Source of the DNA: CAWIJJ01 sp963836405
GTDB taxonomy: Bacteria; Acidobacteriota; Terriglobia; Bryobacterales; Bryobacteraceae
NCBI GenBank assembly: GCA_963836405.1
Contig: CAWIJL010000010.1
Span: forward strand, 310,001 to 374,000
DNA: 64,000 nucleotides
Reading direction: 5' to 3'
The notes beneath the pieces are model-generated. The model ran no database searches. It worked only from the letters and a program-made list of their open reading frames with translations, and was not told the origin of the DNA. A program made the translations under genes and the position numbers. Below, in pieces: positions 19,509 through 27,135 of this stretch. Position 1 is the stretch's first letter. The number at the start of each line of letters is the position of its first letter.

Positions 19509-20323
19509 CCGGGCACCTTGGCGGCCATGACATTTTCCTCCATCCAGGCGAGAAAGGAGTCGCGGGAGCGCGAGATTTCGTCCCACGCGATGTAGAAGGC
19601 ATTGTCGCGCGGATAGTAGCCGTGGGCGTAGGACGGCCATGACCCGCGGGGAGCGTGAACCACGGCGGCGAGGGTCCAGCCGGGCAGGATCACGGCATTC
19701 GAGGAGCGCGGCCCGAAGCCGTCCACGATCTCCTCCACCGTAACCACGGCTCGACGCGCGGCCAGCACCGCTTCCTTCTGCACGCCCACAATGCCTTCGA
19801 TGAGGACGTTGCCTTCGCGGTCCGCCTTCTGCGCGTGAACGATGGTGACATCGGGGCGTAGCGCGGGAACGCACGCGAGATCCTCGCCGGTGAACGGGCA
19901 GGCGACAAAGCGGATGGCTGGATTGACGGTGGGCAGGTCTGATCCGCCGTAGCCGCGGAAGAAGGCGCACGGCATTCCGGAGGCGCCGGCCTCGTAAGCG
20001 TGAGCCATGGCGGAATGGCTGTGTTCGACGATCTCGAGAGGAGCGGGCCAGGCGTGTTCGACGGCGTCGCGCAGGCGGTGCAGGGAGCCGACACCGGGGT
20101 TGCCGCCCCAGGAAAAGACGAGTTTGCGGGCGGCGCCCATGCCGATCATCTGGTCGTAGATGAGGTCGGGGGTCATGCGGATCAGGGTCAGGTCGCGGCG
20201 GCCCTGGCGGAGGATCTCGCGGGCGGCCGCGAACGGGATGAGGTGGGTGAAGCCTTCGAGCGCCACCTGATCGCCATCGTGGACGAAGCGTGCGACGGCG
20301 TCCTGTAAACTGAGGAACTCCAT
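19505..20323 (-). CDS. pcaI: CoA-transferase alpha subunit, probable 3-oxoadipate CoA-transferase (CatI type)
   Basis: A 272-residue alpha subunit. EGFTHLIPFAAAREILRQG, LIRMTPDLIYDQMIGMGAAR, FSWGGNPGVGSLHR and HAQKADREGNVLIEGIVGVQ closely resemble CatI of the 3-oxoadipate:succinyl-CoA transferase. It pairs with the next gene to activate 3-oxoadipate at the end of the protocatechuate branch. ATG 20323 (MEFLSL) is chosen: it fits the family start, has GAGG upstream, and leaves the palindromes outside the gene, unlike a start at 20386. First gene of the leftward operon, divergent from the IclR gene. Confidence 0.87.
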   Translation of the reverse strand: MEFLSLQDAVARFVHDGDQVALEGFTHLIPFAAAREILRQGRRDLTLIRMTPDLIYDQMIGMGAARKLVFSWGGNPGVGSLHRLRDAVEHAWPAPLEIVEHSHSAMAHAYEAGASGMPCAFFRGYGGSDLPTVNPAIRFVACPFTGEDLACVPALRPDVTIVHAQKADREGNVLIEGIVGVQKEAVLAARRAVVTVEEIVDGFGPRSSNAVILPGWTLAAVVHAPRGSWPSYAHGYYPRDNAFYIAWDEISRSRDSFLAWMEENVMAAKVPG

Positions 20324-20330
20324 GCGCGAA

Positions 20331-20350
20331 TATCGCCTAGTAGGGCGATA
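20331..20350. promoter_or_regulatory. Palindrome 1 in the pca/pob divergent region
   Basis: TATCGCC-N6-GGCGATA is a perfect 7-bp inverted repeat that starts eight bases upstream of the pcaI ATG. Its right half continues as GCGATAATCG, which is repeated at palindrome 2. Likely operator for the adjacent IclR-family regulator. Confidence 0.6.
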
Positions 20351-20380
20351 ATCGCATGACGAGCCGCTTCCGGTCAAGAT

Positions 20381-20396
20381 TCGCACATTCGTGCGA
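20381..20396. promoter_or_regulatory. Palindrome 2 in the pca/pob divergent region
   Basis: TCGCAC-ATTC-GTGCGA is a perfect 6-bp inverted repeat ending ten bases before the GTG start of the IclR gene. The right arm extends as GCGATAATCGG, a direct repeat of the sequence beside palindrome 1, 48 bases away. Likely second operator, or an autoregulatory site. Confidence 0.6.
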
Positions 20397-20406
20397 TAAT
20401 CGGCGC

Positions 20407-21183
20407 GTGTCTGACTTCGCGGAGTTCGAAGGCAATCCGGACTTCGTGCTGTCGCTGGCGCGCGGACTGGCGATTCTCGAGGCCTTCGAGGAGCGCCGGG
20501 ACGGGGCGACGGTCGGGGACGTGGCGGCGCGCACGGGCCTTTCGCGCGCGGCCGTGCGGCGAATTCTGATCACGCTGGAACTGCTGGGATATGCCAGCCA
20601 TACAGGGCCGGTTTACCGGCTGGGTAGCCGGGTGCTGCGGCTGGGGTTCTCGTTTCTTTCGTCGAGTTCGCTGGCGGCGCTGGCGGGTCCGCTGCTCGAG
20701 GAGGTCAGCGCGGCGATTCACGAATCGAGCTCGCTGAGCGCGCTCGAGGGGGACGAAATCGTGTACCTGGCGCGGTCGGCGGCGAACCGCGTGATGGCGG
20801 TGGGGCTGTCGATCGGGAGCCGTTTGCCGGCGTACTGCACGTCGATGGGGCGGGTGCTGCTGGCGTCGTTGTCGGAGGAGGACCTGGTGCTTTACCTGGC
20901 GCGGGTGAAACTGGAGCCGTACACGGACCGGACGATTACGGCGAAGGCGGAACTGGCGGCCGAACTCGAGCGGGTGAGGGGGCAGGGCTACGCGCTGGTG
21001 GATGAGGAACTGGAGGTGGGGCTGCGGTCGCTGGCGGTGCCGGTGCGGACGCGGGCGGGACGCGTGGTGGCGGCGATGAACACGGGGGTACACGCCTCGC
21101 GGGTCGCGCCGGAGGAAATGATCGGCCGTTTTCTGCCAGTGTTGCAGGACGGCGCCGAACGGTTGGGCAAGGCGTTGGGGTAG
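20407..21183 (+). CDS. IclR-family transcriptional regulator (PcaR/PobR-like)
   Basis: A 258-residue regulator. An N-terminal winged helix-turn-helix (VGDVAARTGLSRAAVRRIL, about residues 35-55) is followed by the IclR effector-binding domain (SIGSRLPAYCTSMGRVLLA; GYALVDEELEVGLRSLAVPV). The SLARGLAILEAFEE start resembles PcaR/PcaU/PobR, which activate protocatechuate and 4-hydroxybenzoate genes when the aromatic acid binds. GTG 20407 is preferred to ATG 20356 because it keeps palindrome 2 upstream of the gene and fits the family length; no strong RBS helps. pobA follows after three bases, so the regulator is probably co-transcribed with it. Confidence 0.88.
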   Translation: MSDFAEFEGNPDFVLSLARGLAILEAFEERRDGATVGDVAARTGLSRAAVRRILITLELLGYASHTGPVYRLGSRVLRLGFSFLSSSSLAALAGPLLEEVSAAIHESSSLSALEGDEIVYLARSAANRVMAVGLSIGSRLPAYCTSMGRVLLASLSEEDLVLYLARVKLEPYTDRTITAKAELAAELERVRGQGYALVDEELEVGLRSLAVPVRTRAGRVVAAMNTGVHASRVAPEEMIGRFLPVLQDGAERLGKALG

Positions 21184-21186
21184 AGG

Positions 21187-22377
21187 ATGGCAAAGGTGTT
21201 GCGCACTCAGGTGGGGATTGTGGGCGCGGGACCGGCGGGCCTGCTGCTGGCGCATCTGCTGCACCTTGAAGGCGTGGAGTCGGTGGTCATCGAAACGCAG
21301 AGCCGCAAGCACGTGGAGGAGCGGATCCGCGCCGGGGTTCTGGAGCAGGGCACGGTGGACCTGTTGAACGAGACGGGGGTCGGCGGCCGGCTGCGGAGGG
21401 AAGGGCTGGTGCATCGCGGGATCGAACTGCGCTTCCGGGGGCGCGGGCACCGCATCGATTTGCACGGGCTGACGGGCGGCCGGGCGATCACGGTGTACGC
21501 GCAGCACGAGGTGGTGAAGGACCTGATCGCGGCGCGGCTCGCCCGCGGGGGGCCGATTCTGTTCGAGGTGGAGGATGTCAGCCTGGCGGGCATCGAGGGC
21601 GACGAGCCGCGGATCCGCTTCGGGCAGGGCGGCGAGCGGTGGGAGATCGCGTGCGACTACGTGGGCGGGTGCGACGGATTCCACGGCATCTGCCGCGACT
21701 CGATTCCGGCGGGAGCCCTGCGCTGCTTCGAGCGGGTCTATCCGTTCGGCTGGCTGGGAATTCTGGCGGAGGCGCCGCCGGCCTCGGAGGAACTGATTTA
21801 CTCGAACCACGAGCGGGGGTTCGCGCTGCTGAGCATGCGCAGCCCGCGGATCAGCCGGGTGTATCTGCAATGCCGTCCGGACGAGGATCTGGCGGAGTGG
21901 CCGGACGAGCGGGTGTGGGACGAATTGCAGCGGCGGTTCGAGACGGACGACGGATTCCGGCTGAACCGCGGTCCGGTGTTGCAGAAGGGCGTGACGGCGA
22001 TGCGGAGCTTCGTAGTGGAGCCGATGCAGTACGGGCGGCTGTTCCTGGCGGGAGACGCGGCGCACATCGTGCCGCCTACGGGGGCGAAAGGGCTGAATTT
22101 GGCGGCGGCCGACGTGGCCGTGCTGGCGCGGGGGTTGTCGGCGCACTACCGCGGGGGGCCGGCAGAGGGCCTGGAGCGTTATTCGGAGAGATGCCTGCGG
22201 CGGGTGTGGAGGGCGCAGCATTTCTCGTGGTGGATGACTTCGATGCTGCACCGGTCGGAGGGTGGGGACGGTTTCGATTACCGGCGGCAACTGGCGGAGC
22301 TGGAGCTGGTGACGACGTCGCGCGCGGCGGCCGCGACGCTGGCAGAAAATTATGTGGGGCTGCCGCTGGAGTGGTGA
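21187..22377 (+). CDS. pobA: 4-hydroxybenzoate 3-monooxygenase
   Basis: A 396-residue flavoprotein hydroxylase matching PobA in length and motifs: VGIVGAGPAGLLLAHLL binds the FAD ADP moiety, GGCDGFHG is the DG motif, and LFLAGDAAHIVPPTGAKGL is the second FAD motif. ELIYSNHERGFALLSMRS contains the Tyr that contacts the substrate phenolate in the Pseudomonas enzyme, and AENYVGLPLEW is the typical C-terminus. It converts 4-hydroxybenzoate to protocatechuate with NAD(P)H and O2 in the cytoplasm, supplying PcaGH. It sits three bases after the IclR gene. Confidence 0.96.
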   Translation: MAKVLRTQVGIVGAGPAGLLLAHLLHLEGVESVVIETQSRKHVEERIRAGVLEQGTVDLLNETGVGGRLRREGLVHRGIELRFRGRGHRIDLHGLTGGRAITVYAQHEVVKDLIAARLARGGPILFEVEDVSLAGIEGDEPRIRFGQGGERWEIACDYVGGCDGFHGICRDSIPAGALRCFERVYPFGWLGILAEAPPASEELIYSNHERGFALLSMRSPRISRVYLQCRPDEDLAEWPDERVWDELQRRFETDDGFRLNRGPVLQKGVTAMRSFVVEPMQYGRLFLAGDAAHIVPPTGAKGLNLAAADVAVLARGLSAHYRGGPAEGLERYSERCLRRVWRAQHFSWWMTSMLHRSEGGDGFDYRRQLAELELVTTSRAAAATLAENYVGLPLEW

Positions 22378-22386
22378 GATGGAGCG

Positions 22387-24504
22387 ATGGGCGAGATGGA
22401 TAGAGCGGTGACCTATTTCGTGCAGGACGGTGTGGCGATGCTGGCGGTGGACAATCCGCCGGTGAACGCGCTGGACGCTGCGGTGGTGGAAGGGCTGGCG
22501 GCGGCGATGGAGCGCGCAGCGGCAGATACCGAGGCGCGGGCGGTGGTGGTGATGGGCGTGGGCCGGACCTTCATCGCGGGCGCCGACATCGGGCTGCTCG
22601 AGGAGATGGCGTGGGGGCGCGGGGCGGGGGGGCCGGATATGCACGGGCTGCTCACCCGAATCGAGGACATGACGAAGCCGGTCGTGATGGCGATTCACGG
22701 ATCGGCGCTGGGCGGCGGGCTCGAGGTGGCGATGGCGGGCCACTACCGGGTGGCTTCGGCGGACGCGTCCCTGGGCCAGCCGGAGGTGAACCTGGGGATC
22801 ATTCCAGGGGCGGAGGGAACGCAGCGGCTGCCGCGGCTGGTGGGGATGGAGCGGGCCGTGGAGATGTGCGTTTCCGGCAAGCCGCTGAAGGCCGCGGAGG
22901 CGCTGGAGGCGGGGCTTATCGACGCGGTCATCGAGGGGGGCCTGGCGGCGGGGGCGGCGGCCTTCGCGCGGCAGGCGGCTCCGGGAAAGAAGACGCGGGA
23001 ACGGCAGGAGCGGCTGGGCACGCCCGAGACGAACGCGCGGTTTTACGAGGCCGGGCGGCAACTGGCGTCCAAAACGAGGAAGCACCAGCAGGCTCCGTTG
23101 CGCGCGGTGGAGGCGCTCGAAGGCGCGGCGGCGCTGCCGTTCGAGGAAGGCTGCCGGAGAGAGCGCGCGATCTTCGACGAATGCGTGGCGTCGGACCAGG
23201 CGCGCGCGATGATGCACGGGTTCTTCGCCGAGCGCGCGGCGGCCAGGGTTCCGGGAGTAGGCAAAGCGTCGCTTCCGGTTGCGCGGGCGGCGATCGTGGG
23301 GGCGGGCACCATGGGTGGCGGAATCGCGATGGCGTGCGCCAACGCGGGGCTGCCGGTGCGGCTCAAAGATACGAGCCGCGAGGCGCTGGACGCCGGACTG
23401 GCCACCATCCGCCGCAATTACGAAACCAGCGTGAAGCGCGGCCGTTTCACGTCGCAGCAGGTGGAAGAGCGGTTGGGGCTCATCCGCCCGCAGCTCGACT
23501 GGTCGGGGTTCGACGAAGTGGACATCGTGATCGAAGCGGTGTTCGAGAACATGGCTCTCAAGAAGGAGGTGTTTCGGGAGATCGACAAGGCGGCGCGCGC
23601 GGGATGCATTCTGGCCACCAACACGTCCACGCTGAGCGTGGATGAAATCGCGTCGGCGACGGGGAGGCCGGAGTGGGTGGCGGGCCTGCATTTCTTCAGT
23701 CCGGCGAACGTCATGCGGCTGCTCGAAATCGTGCGCGGGCGGGCGACCTCGGTGAAGGTTCTGGCTACCGCGCTGGCGCTGGCGCGGCAGCTAAGGAAGG
23801 TCGGGGTGGTGGCGGCGAACGCGCCGGGGTTCATCGGCAACCGGATGTTTTTCGGCTACATGTACGAGACGCAGTTCCTGGCCGAAGACGGAGCCACGCC
23901 GCAGCAGGTGGACCGCGCGCTGACCGGGTTCGGGATGGCGATGGGGATGTTCGCGGTGGACGACCTGGCGGGCATCGACGTGGCCTGGAGGGTGCGGCAG
24001 GAACTCGGCCATTTCACTGAGGCCGGGGTGCGCAAGCCGCTGGTGCAGGACCGCTTGTACGCCATGGGGCGGTACGGGCAGAAGACCGGCAAGGGCTGGT
24101 ATTTGTACGGCGAAGACCGCAAGCCGGCACCCGACCCGGAAGTGGAGCAACTGATCGAGAGCGCGGCGCGGGAGGCGGGGATCGCGCGGCGGGAGATCGG
24201 TGACCGTGAAATCGTGGAGCGGTCGATTTATGCGCTGATCAACGAAGGGGCGCGCCTGCTGGAGCAAGGGGTGGCGATGCGGGCTTCCGACATCGATGTG
24301 GTGTATATGAACGGCTACGGTTTCCCGGTGTGGCGCGGCGGTCCGATGTTCTACGCCGATACGGTGGGGCTGGAGAAGGTGCTCGAGAGCGTGAAACGGT
24401 TCCGGCGGGAGTTCGGCGAGCGCTGGGCGCCGGCGCCGCTGCTCGAAAGGCTGGCGGCGGAGGGCCGCACGTTCCGCGAATACGACCGCGAACGGAAGGA
24501 GTGA
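22387..24504 (+). CDS. Bifunctional enoyl-CoA hydratase / 3-hydroxyacyl-CoA dehydrogenase (FadJ-like)
   Basis: A 705-residue fusion. The N-terminal crotonase domain (about 1-190) has the oxyanion-hole segments FIAGADIG and GSALGGGLEVAMAG and both hydratase Glu residues (GGGLE, GQPEVNLG). The dehydrogenase domain (about 295-690) begins with the NAD fold VGAGTMGGGIAMACANAG, and LHFFSPANVMRLLEIVRG holds the catalytic His-Glu pair. It would hydrate an enoyl-CoA and oxidise the 3-hydroxyacyl-CoA. Between pobA and a feruloyl-CoA-synthase-like ligase, its natural substrate may be a hydroxycinnamoyl-CoA; ordinary fatty-acid beta-oxidation is the alternative. No thiolase accompanies it. Confidence 0.9.
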   Translation: MGEMDRAVTYFVQDGVAMLAVDNPPVNALDAAVVEGLAAAMERAAADTEARAVVVMGVGRTFIAGADIGLLEEMAWGRGAGGPDMHGLLTRIEDMTKPVVMAIHGSALGGGLEVAMAGHYRVASADASLGQPEVNLGIIPGAEGTQRLPRLVGMERAVEMCVSGKPLKAAEALEAGLIDAVIEGGLAAGAAAFARQAAPGKKTRERQERLGTPETNARFYEAGRQLASKTRKHQQAPLRAVEALEGAAALPFEEGCRRERAIFDECVASDQARAMMHGFFAERAAARVPGVGKASLPVARAAIVGAGTMGGGIAMACANAGLPVRLKDTSREALDAGLATIRRNYETSVKRGRFTSQQVEERLGLIRPQLDWSGFDEVDIVIEAVFENMALKKEVFREIDKAARAGCILATNTSTLSVDEIASATGRPEWVAGLHFFSPANVMRLLEIVRGRATSVKVLATALALARQLRKVGVVAANAPGFIGNRMFFGYMYETQFLAEDGATPQQVDRALTGFGMAMGMFAVDDLAGIDVAWRVRQELGHFTEAGVRKPLVQDRLYAMGRYGQKTGKGWYLYGEDRKPAPDPEVEQLIESAAREAGIARREIGDREIVERSIYALINEGARLLEQGVAMRASDIDVVYMNGYGFPVWRGGPMFYADTVGLEKVLESVKRFRREFGERWAPAPLLERLAAEGRTFREYDRERKE

Positions 24505-24508
24505 GGGA

Positions 24509-26278
24509 ATGCGGGTGGTGCGCAGGGTGGCTGTGCCGCAGCTCGAGGCAGTATTCGACCGGCTCGCGGACGGCACCGTCTACGTGCGGCATCCTCGGCC
24601 GCTCGGACCCTATCCGGCGAAGCTGACGGAGCGGCTGGAGCACTGGGCTTCGGCCGCGCCGGAGCGGATCTTTCTGGCGGAGCGGAACGAAGCGGGCGGG
24701 TGGCGCAGGCTCACCTACGCGGAGGCTCTTGCAAACGTGCGGGCCATCGCGCAGGCATTGCTCGACCGGCGCTTGGACGGCACGAAGGCGGTGGTTATCC
24801 TTTCGGGCAACGGTATTGAGCACGCGCTGCTGGGTCTGGCGTGCCTGTACACGGGGGTGAAGTACGCGCCGGTGTCGCCGTCGTATTCGCTGGCATCGGC
24901 GGACCTGACGACGTTGCGGTATTTGTGGGAGCGGCTGGAGCCCGCGCTGGCATTCGCGGCGGACGGGGAGGCCTTCGCGCGGCCGCTCGAGGCGGTGGCG
25001 GACGGGCGGACGGAGATCGTCACGCTGGGAGGGACCGGACCGCGGGGGGCTACGGCCTTCGAGGAACTTGCCAACACGGCGCCCTCGGCGGCGGTGGACG
25101 AAGCGCACGCGCGGGTTACGCCGGATACGATTGCCAAGATCCTGTTCACGTCGGGCTCGACCGGGCGGCCCAAAGGCGTGATCACCACCGAACGGATGCT
25201 TTGCTCTAATCAGGAGATGCTGCGGCACCTGCTGCCGTTCGTGGCGGAAGAGCCGCCGGTGCTCTGCGACTGGCTGCCGTGGAACCACACTTTCGGAGGG
25301 AGCCACAATTTCGGACTGGCGCTCTATAACGGCGGCACGCTCTATATCGATGGCGGCAAGCCGACGCCCGCGGGGTTCGGCGCAACGGCGGCGAACCTGC
25401 GGGAGATTGCGACCACGGCGTACTTCAACGTTCCGAAGGGGTACGAGATGTTGGTTCCGGCCCTGCGCGCCGATGGCGCACTGCGAGAGTGTTTCTTCCG
25501 GCGGGTGAAGATCCTTTTCTATGCCGCGGCCGGATTGAACCAGCGGGTGTGGGACGAGTTGCAGGATCTGGCGGTGGAGACGTGCGGCGAGGAGATCCTG
25601 ATGCTGACCGGCCTGGGCGCGACGGAAAGCGCGCCGCTCGCGATGGCTACGGGCGTCGAAGGCGCGGCCGCCGGGCGGGTGGGGCTGCCGGTGCCCGGGG
25701 TGGAGTTGAAGATCGCGCCGGTGGAAAAGAAGCTGGAGGCGCGGCTGCGGGGGCCGAACATCACGCCGGGGTTCTGGTGCGACCAGGCGATGACGGAGGC
25801 GGCATTCGACGAGGAAGGGTACTACCGGCTGGGCGACGCTTTGATTCCGGCCAGCGCGGAGGAGCCGCTCCAGGGCTATCTTTTCGACGGGCGCATCGCG
25901 GAAGACTTCAAGCTATCCACGGGAACATGGGTGAGCGTGGGCCCGCTGCGCGCGGCGTTCCTCACGTATTGCGCGGGCGCGGCGCAGGAAGTGGTGCTGG
26001 CTGCGCCCGACCGCGACTATGTAGGCGCGCTGATCTTCGCGGCTCCGGGGGTGACGGCGGAAACGCTGCGCCCGCTGATCGAGGGTTTCGCGCGGCGTGC
26101 CACGGGTATTTCGACGCGGGTGCAACGTGCGATTCTGCTGGATGGGCCGCCTTCGCTCGATTCCGGCGAGCTGACCGAGAAAGGGACCGTTAATCAGAAG
26201 GCGGTGCTGCGACACCGGGCCGGACTGGTGGACGAATTGTACGCGGGGTCGCCGCGGGTGATCGAGATCCGAACATGA
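24509..26278 (+). CDS. Acyl-CoA synthetase, feruloyl-CoA synthase-like
   Basis: A 589-residue adenylate-forming enzyme. The P-loop-like AMP motif ILFTSGSTGRPKGVITT (near residue 220) and YYRLGDALIPA (near 445) are present. DWLPWNHTFGGSHNFGLALY and GGTLYIDGGKPTP are hallmarks of feruloyl-CoA synthases rather than of fatty-acyl ligases. It would activate 4-coumarate, ferulate or caffeate with ATP and CoA. It starts four bases after the FadJ-like gene and its stop overlaps the amidohydrolase start (ATGA), so it is translated within one operon. The exact acid cannot be fixed from sequence. Confidence 0.87.
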   Translation: MRVVRRVAVPQLEAVFDRLADGTVYVRHPRPLGPYPAKLTERLEHWASAAPERIFLAERNEAGGWRRLTYAEALANVRAIAQALLDRRLDGTKAVVILSGNGIEHALLGLACLYTGVKYAPVSPSYSLASADLTTLRYLWERLEPALAFAADGEAFARPLEAVADGRTEIVTLGGTGPRGATAFEELANTAPSAAVDEAHARVTPDTIAKILFTSGSTGRPKGVITTERMLCSNQEMLRHLLPFVAEEPPVLCDWLPWNHTFGGSHNFGLALYNGGTLYIDGGKPTPAGFGATAANLREIATTAYFNVPKGYEMLVPALRADGALRECFFRRVKILFYAAAGLNQRVWDELQDLAVETCGEEILMLTGLGATESAPLAMATGVEGAAAGRVGLPVPGVELKIAPVEKKLEARLRGPNITPGFWCDQAMTEAAFDEEGYYRLGDALIPASAEEPLQGYLFDGRIAEDFKLSTGTWVSVGPLRAAFLTYCAGAAQEVVLAAPDRDYVGALIFAAPGVTAETLRPLIEGFARRATGISTRVQRAILLDGPPSLDSGELTEKGTVNQKAVLRHRAGLVDELYAGSPRVIEIRT

Positions 26279-27133
26279 AGATTGCCGAACTGAAAGCCAT
26301 CGACGTACACGTGCACATCGAACACACGGGAGAGGACGCGGCGGCGGACGTGGCGGCGCGCCGCTATTTCGGCGAGAGCGGGGCGGCGCGCGACCGCAAC
26401 GCATTGGCGGATTATTACCGTTCGCGAAAGATCGGCTGCGTGGTGTTCCCGGTGGACGAACGTTTGACGGGGCGGCCGCAGGTTTCGAACGATTCGGTGG
26501 CGGAGTTTGCCGCGGCCAACTCCGATATTGTGATGGCGTTTGCGAGCATCGACCCGGGGCGCGGGCCGGAGGCGGTGCGGGAAGCGCGACGGCTGGTGGC
26601 CGGGGGTGTAATTCGCGGGCTGAAACTGCATCCGCCGCTGCAACAGTTCTTTCCGAACGATCGGGTGGCGTATCCGCTCTACGAGGTGTTCGCGGAGGCA
26701 AAGCTGCCGGTCCTGTTCCACACCGGGCACAGCGGCATTGGGACAGGCATGCCAGGGGGCGGAGGCATCCGGCTGAAATACGGCAACCCGATGCACATCG
26801 ACGATGTGGCCGTGGATTTTCCGGACCTGCCGATTATCCTGGCGCATCCTTCCTTTCCATGGCAGGAGGAAGCGATTTCGGTGTGCCTGCACAAGCCGAC
26901 GGTGTTCATCGACCTGTCGGGCTGGTCGCCCAAGTACTTTCCGCCCATCCTCGTGCAGTACGCCAATACGATTGCTCAAAGATAAAATGCTGTTCGGCTC
27001 GGATTACCCGCTGCTCACGCCGGACCGGTGGATGGCGGATTTCGAGAAGATCGCGATTCGGGACGAGGTGCGGCCGTTGATCCTGAAGCAGAATGCGATG
27101 CGCCTGTTCGGATTGAAAGGAGGAGAAGACTGA
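26275..27133 (+). pseudogene. Amidohydrolase (TIM-barrel) with a single-base frameshift
   Basis: Frame 1 covers 26275-26985 and ends LVQYANTIAQR; the family continues in the next frame with LLKDKMLFGSDYPLLTP to 27133. One extra base in AATACGATTGCTC (about 26970) explains the break. Expected metal ligands are seen: HVH near residue 13, LKLHPP, LFHTGHSG, ILAHPSFPW, and the catalytic Asp in FGSDYP, which lies after the shift. This is the amidohydrolase_2 family, whose members include aromatic-acid decarboxylases and hydrolases. It is coupled to the CoA ligase (ATGA) and lies 2 bases before the tannase gene. Sequencing error or true mutation cannot be told apart here. Confidence 0.8.
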
Positions 27134-27135
27134 TC

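Noticed and set aside
18729..19970. A 413-codon reading of pcaJ
   Set aside because: The first 154 codons are out-of-frame pcaI sequence; the family start is ATG 19508, which overlaps the pcaI stop.
20356..20406. Earlier ATG start for the IclR gene
   Set aside because: It would put palindrome 2 inside the coding region and add a non-conserved Arg-rich N-terminus; GTG 20407 fits the family better. Not fully excluded.
20374..23691. A 1105-codon open frame on the minus strand
   Set aside because: It lies fully antisense to the IclR gene, pobA and the FadJ-like gene, all of which have clear motifs. The translation is His/Arg/Pro-rich without domains; it is an effect of GC-rich codon bias.
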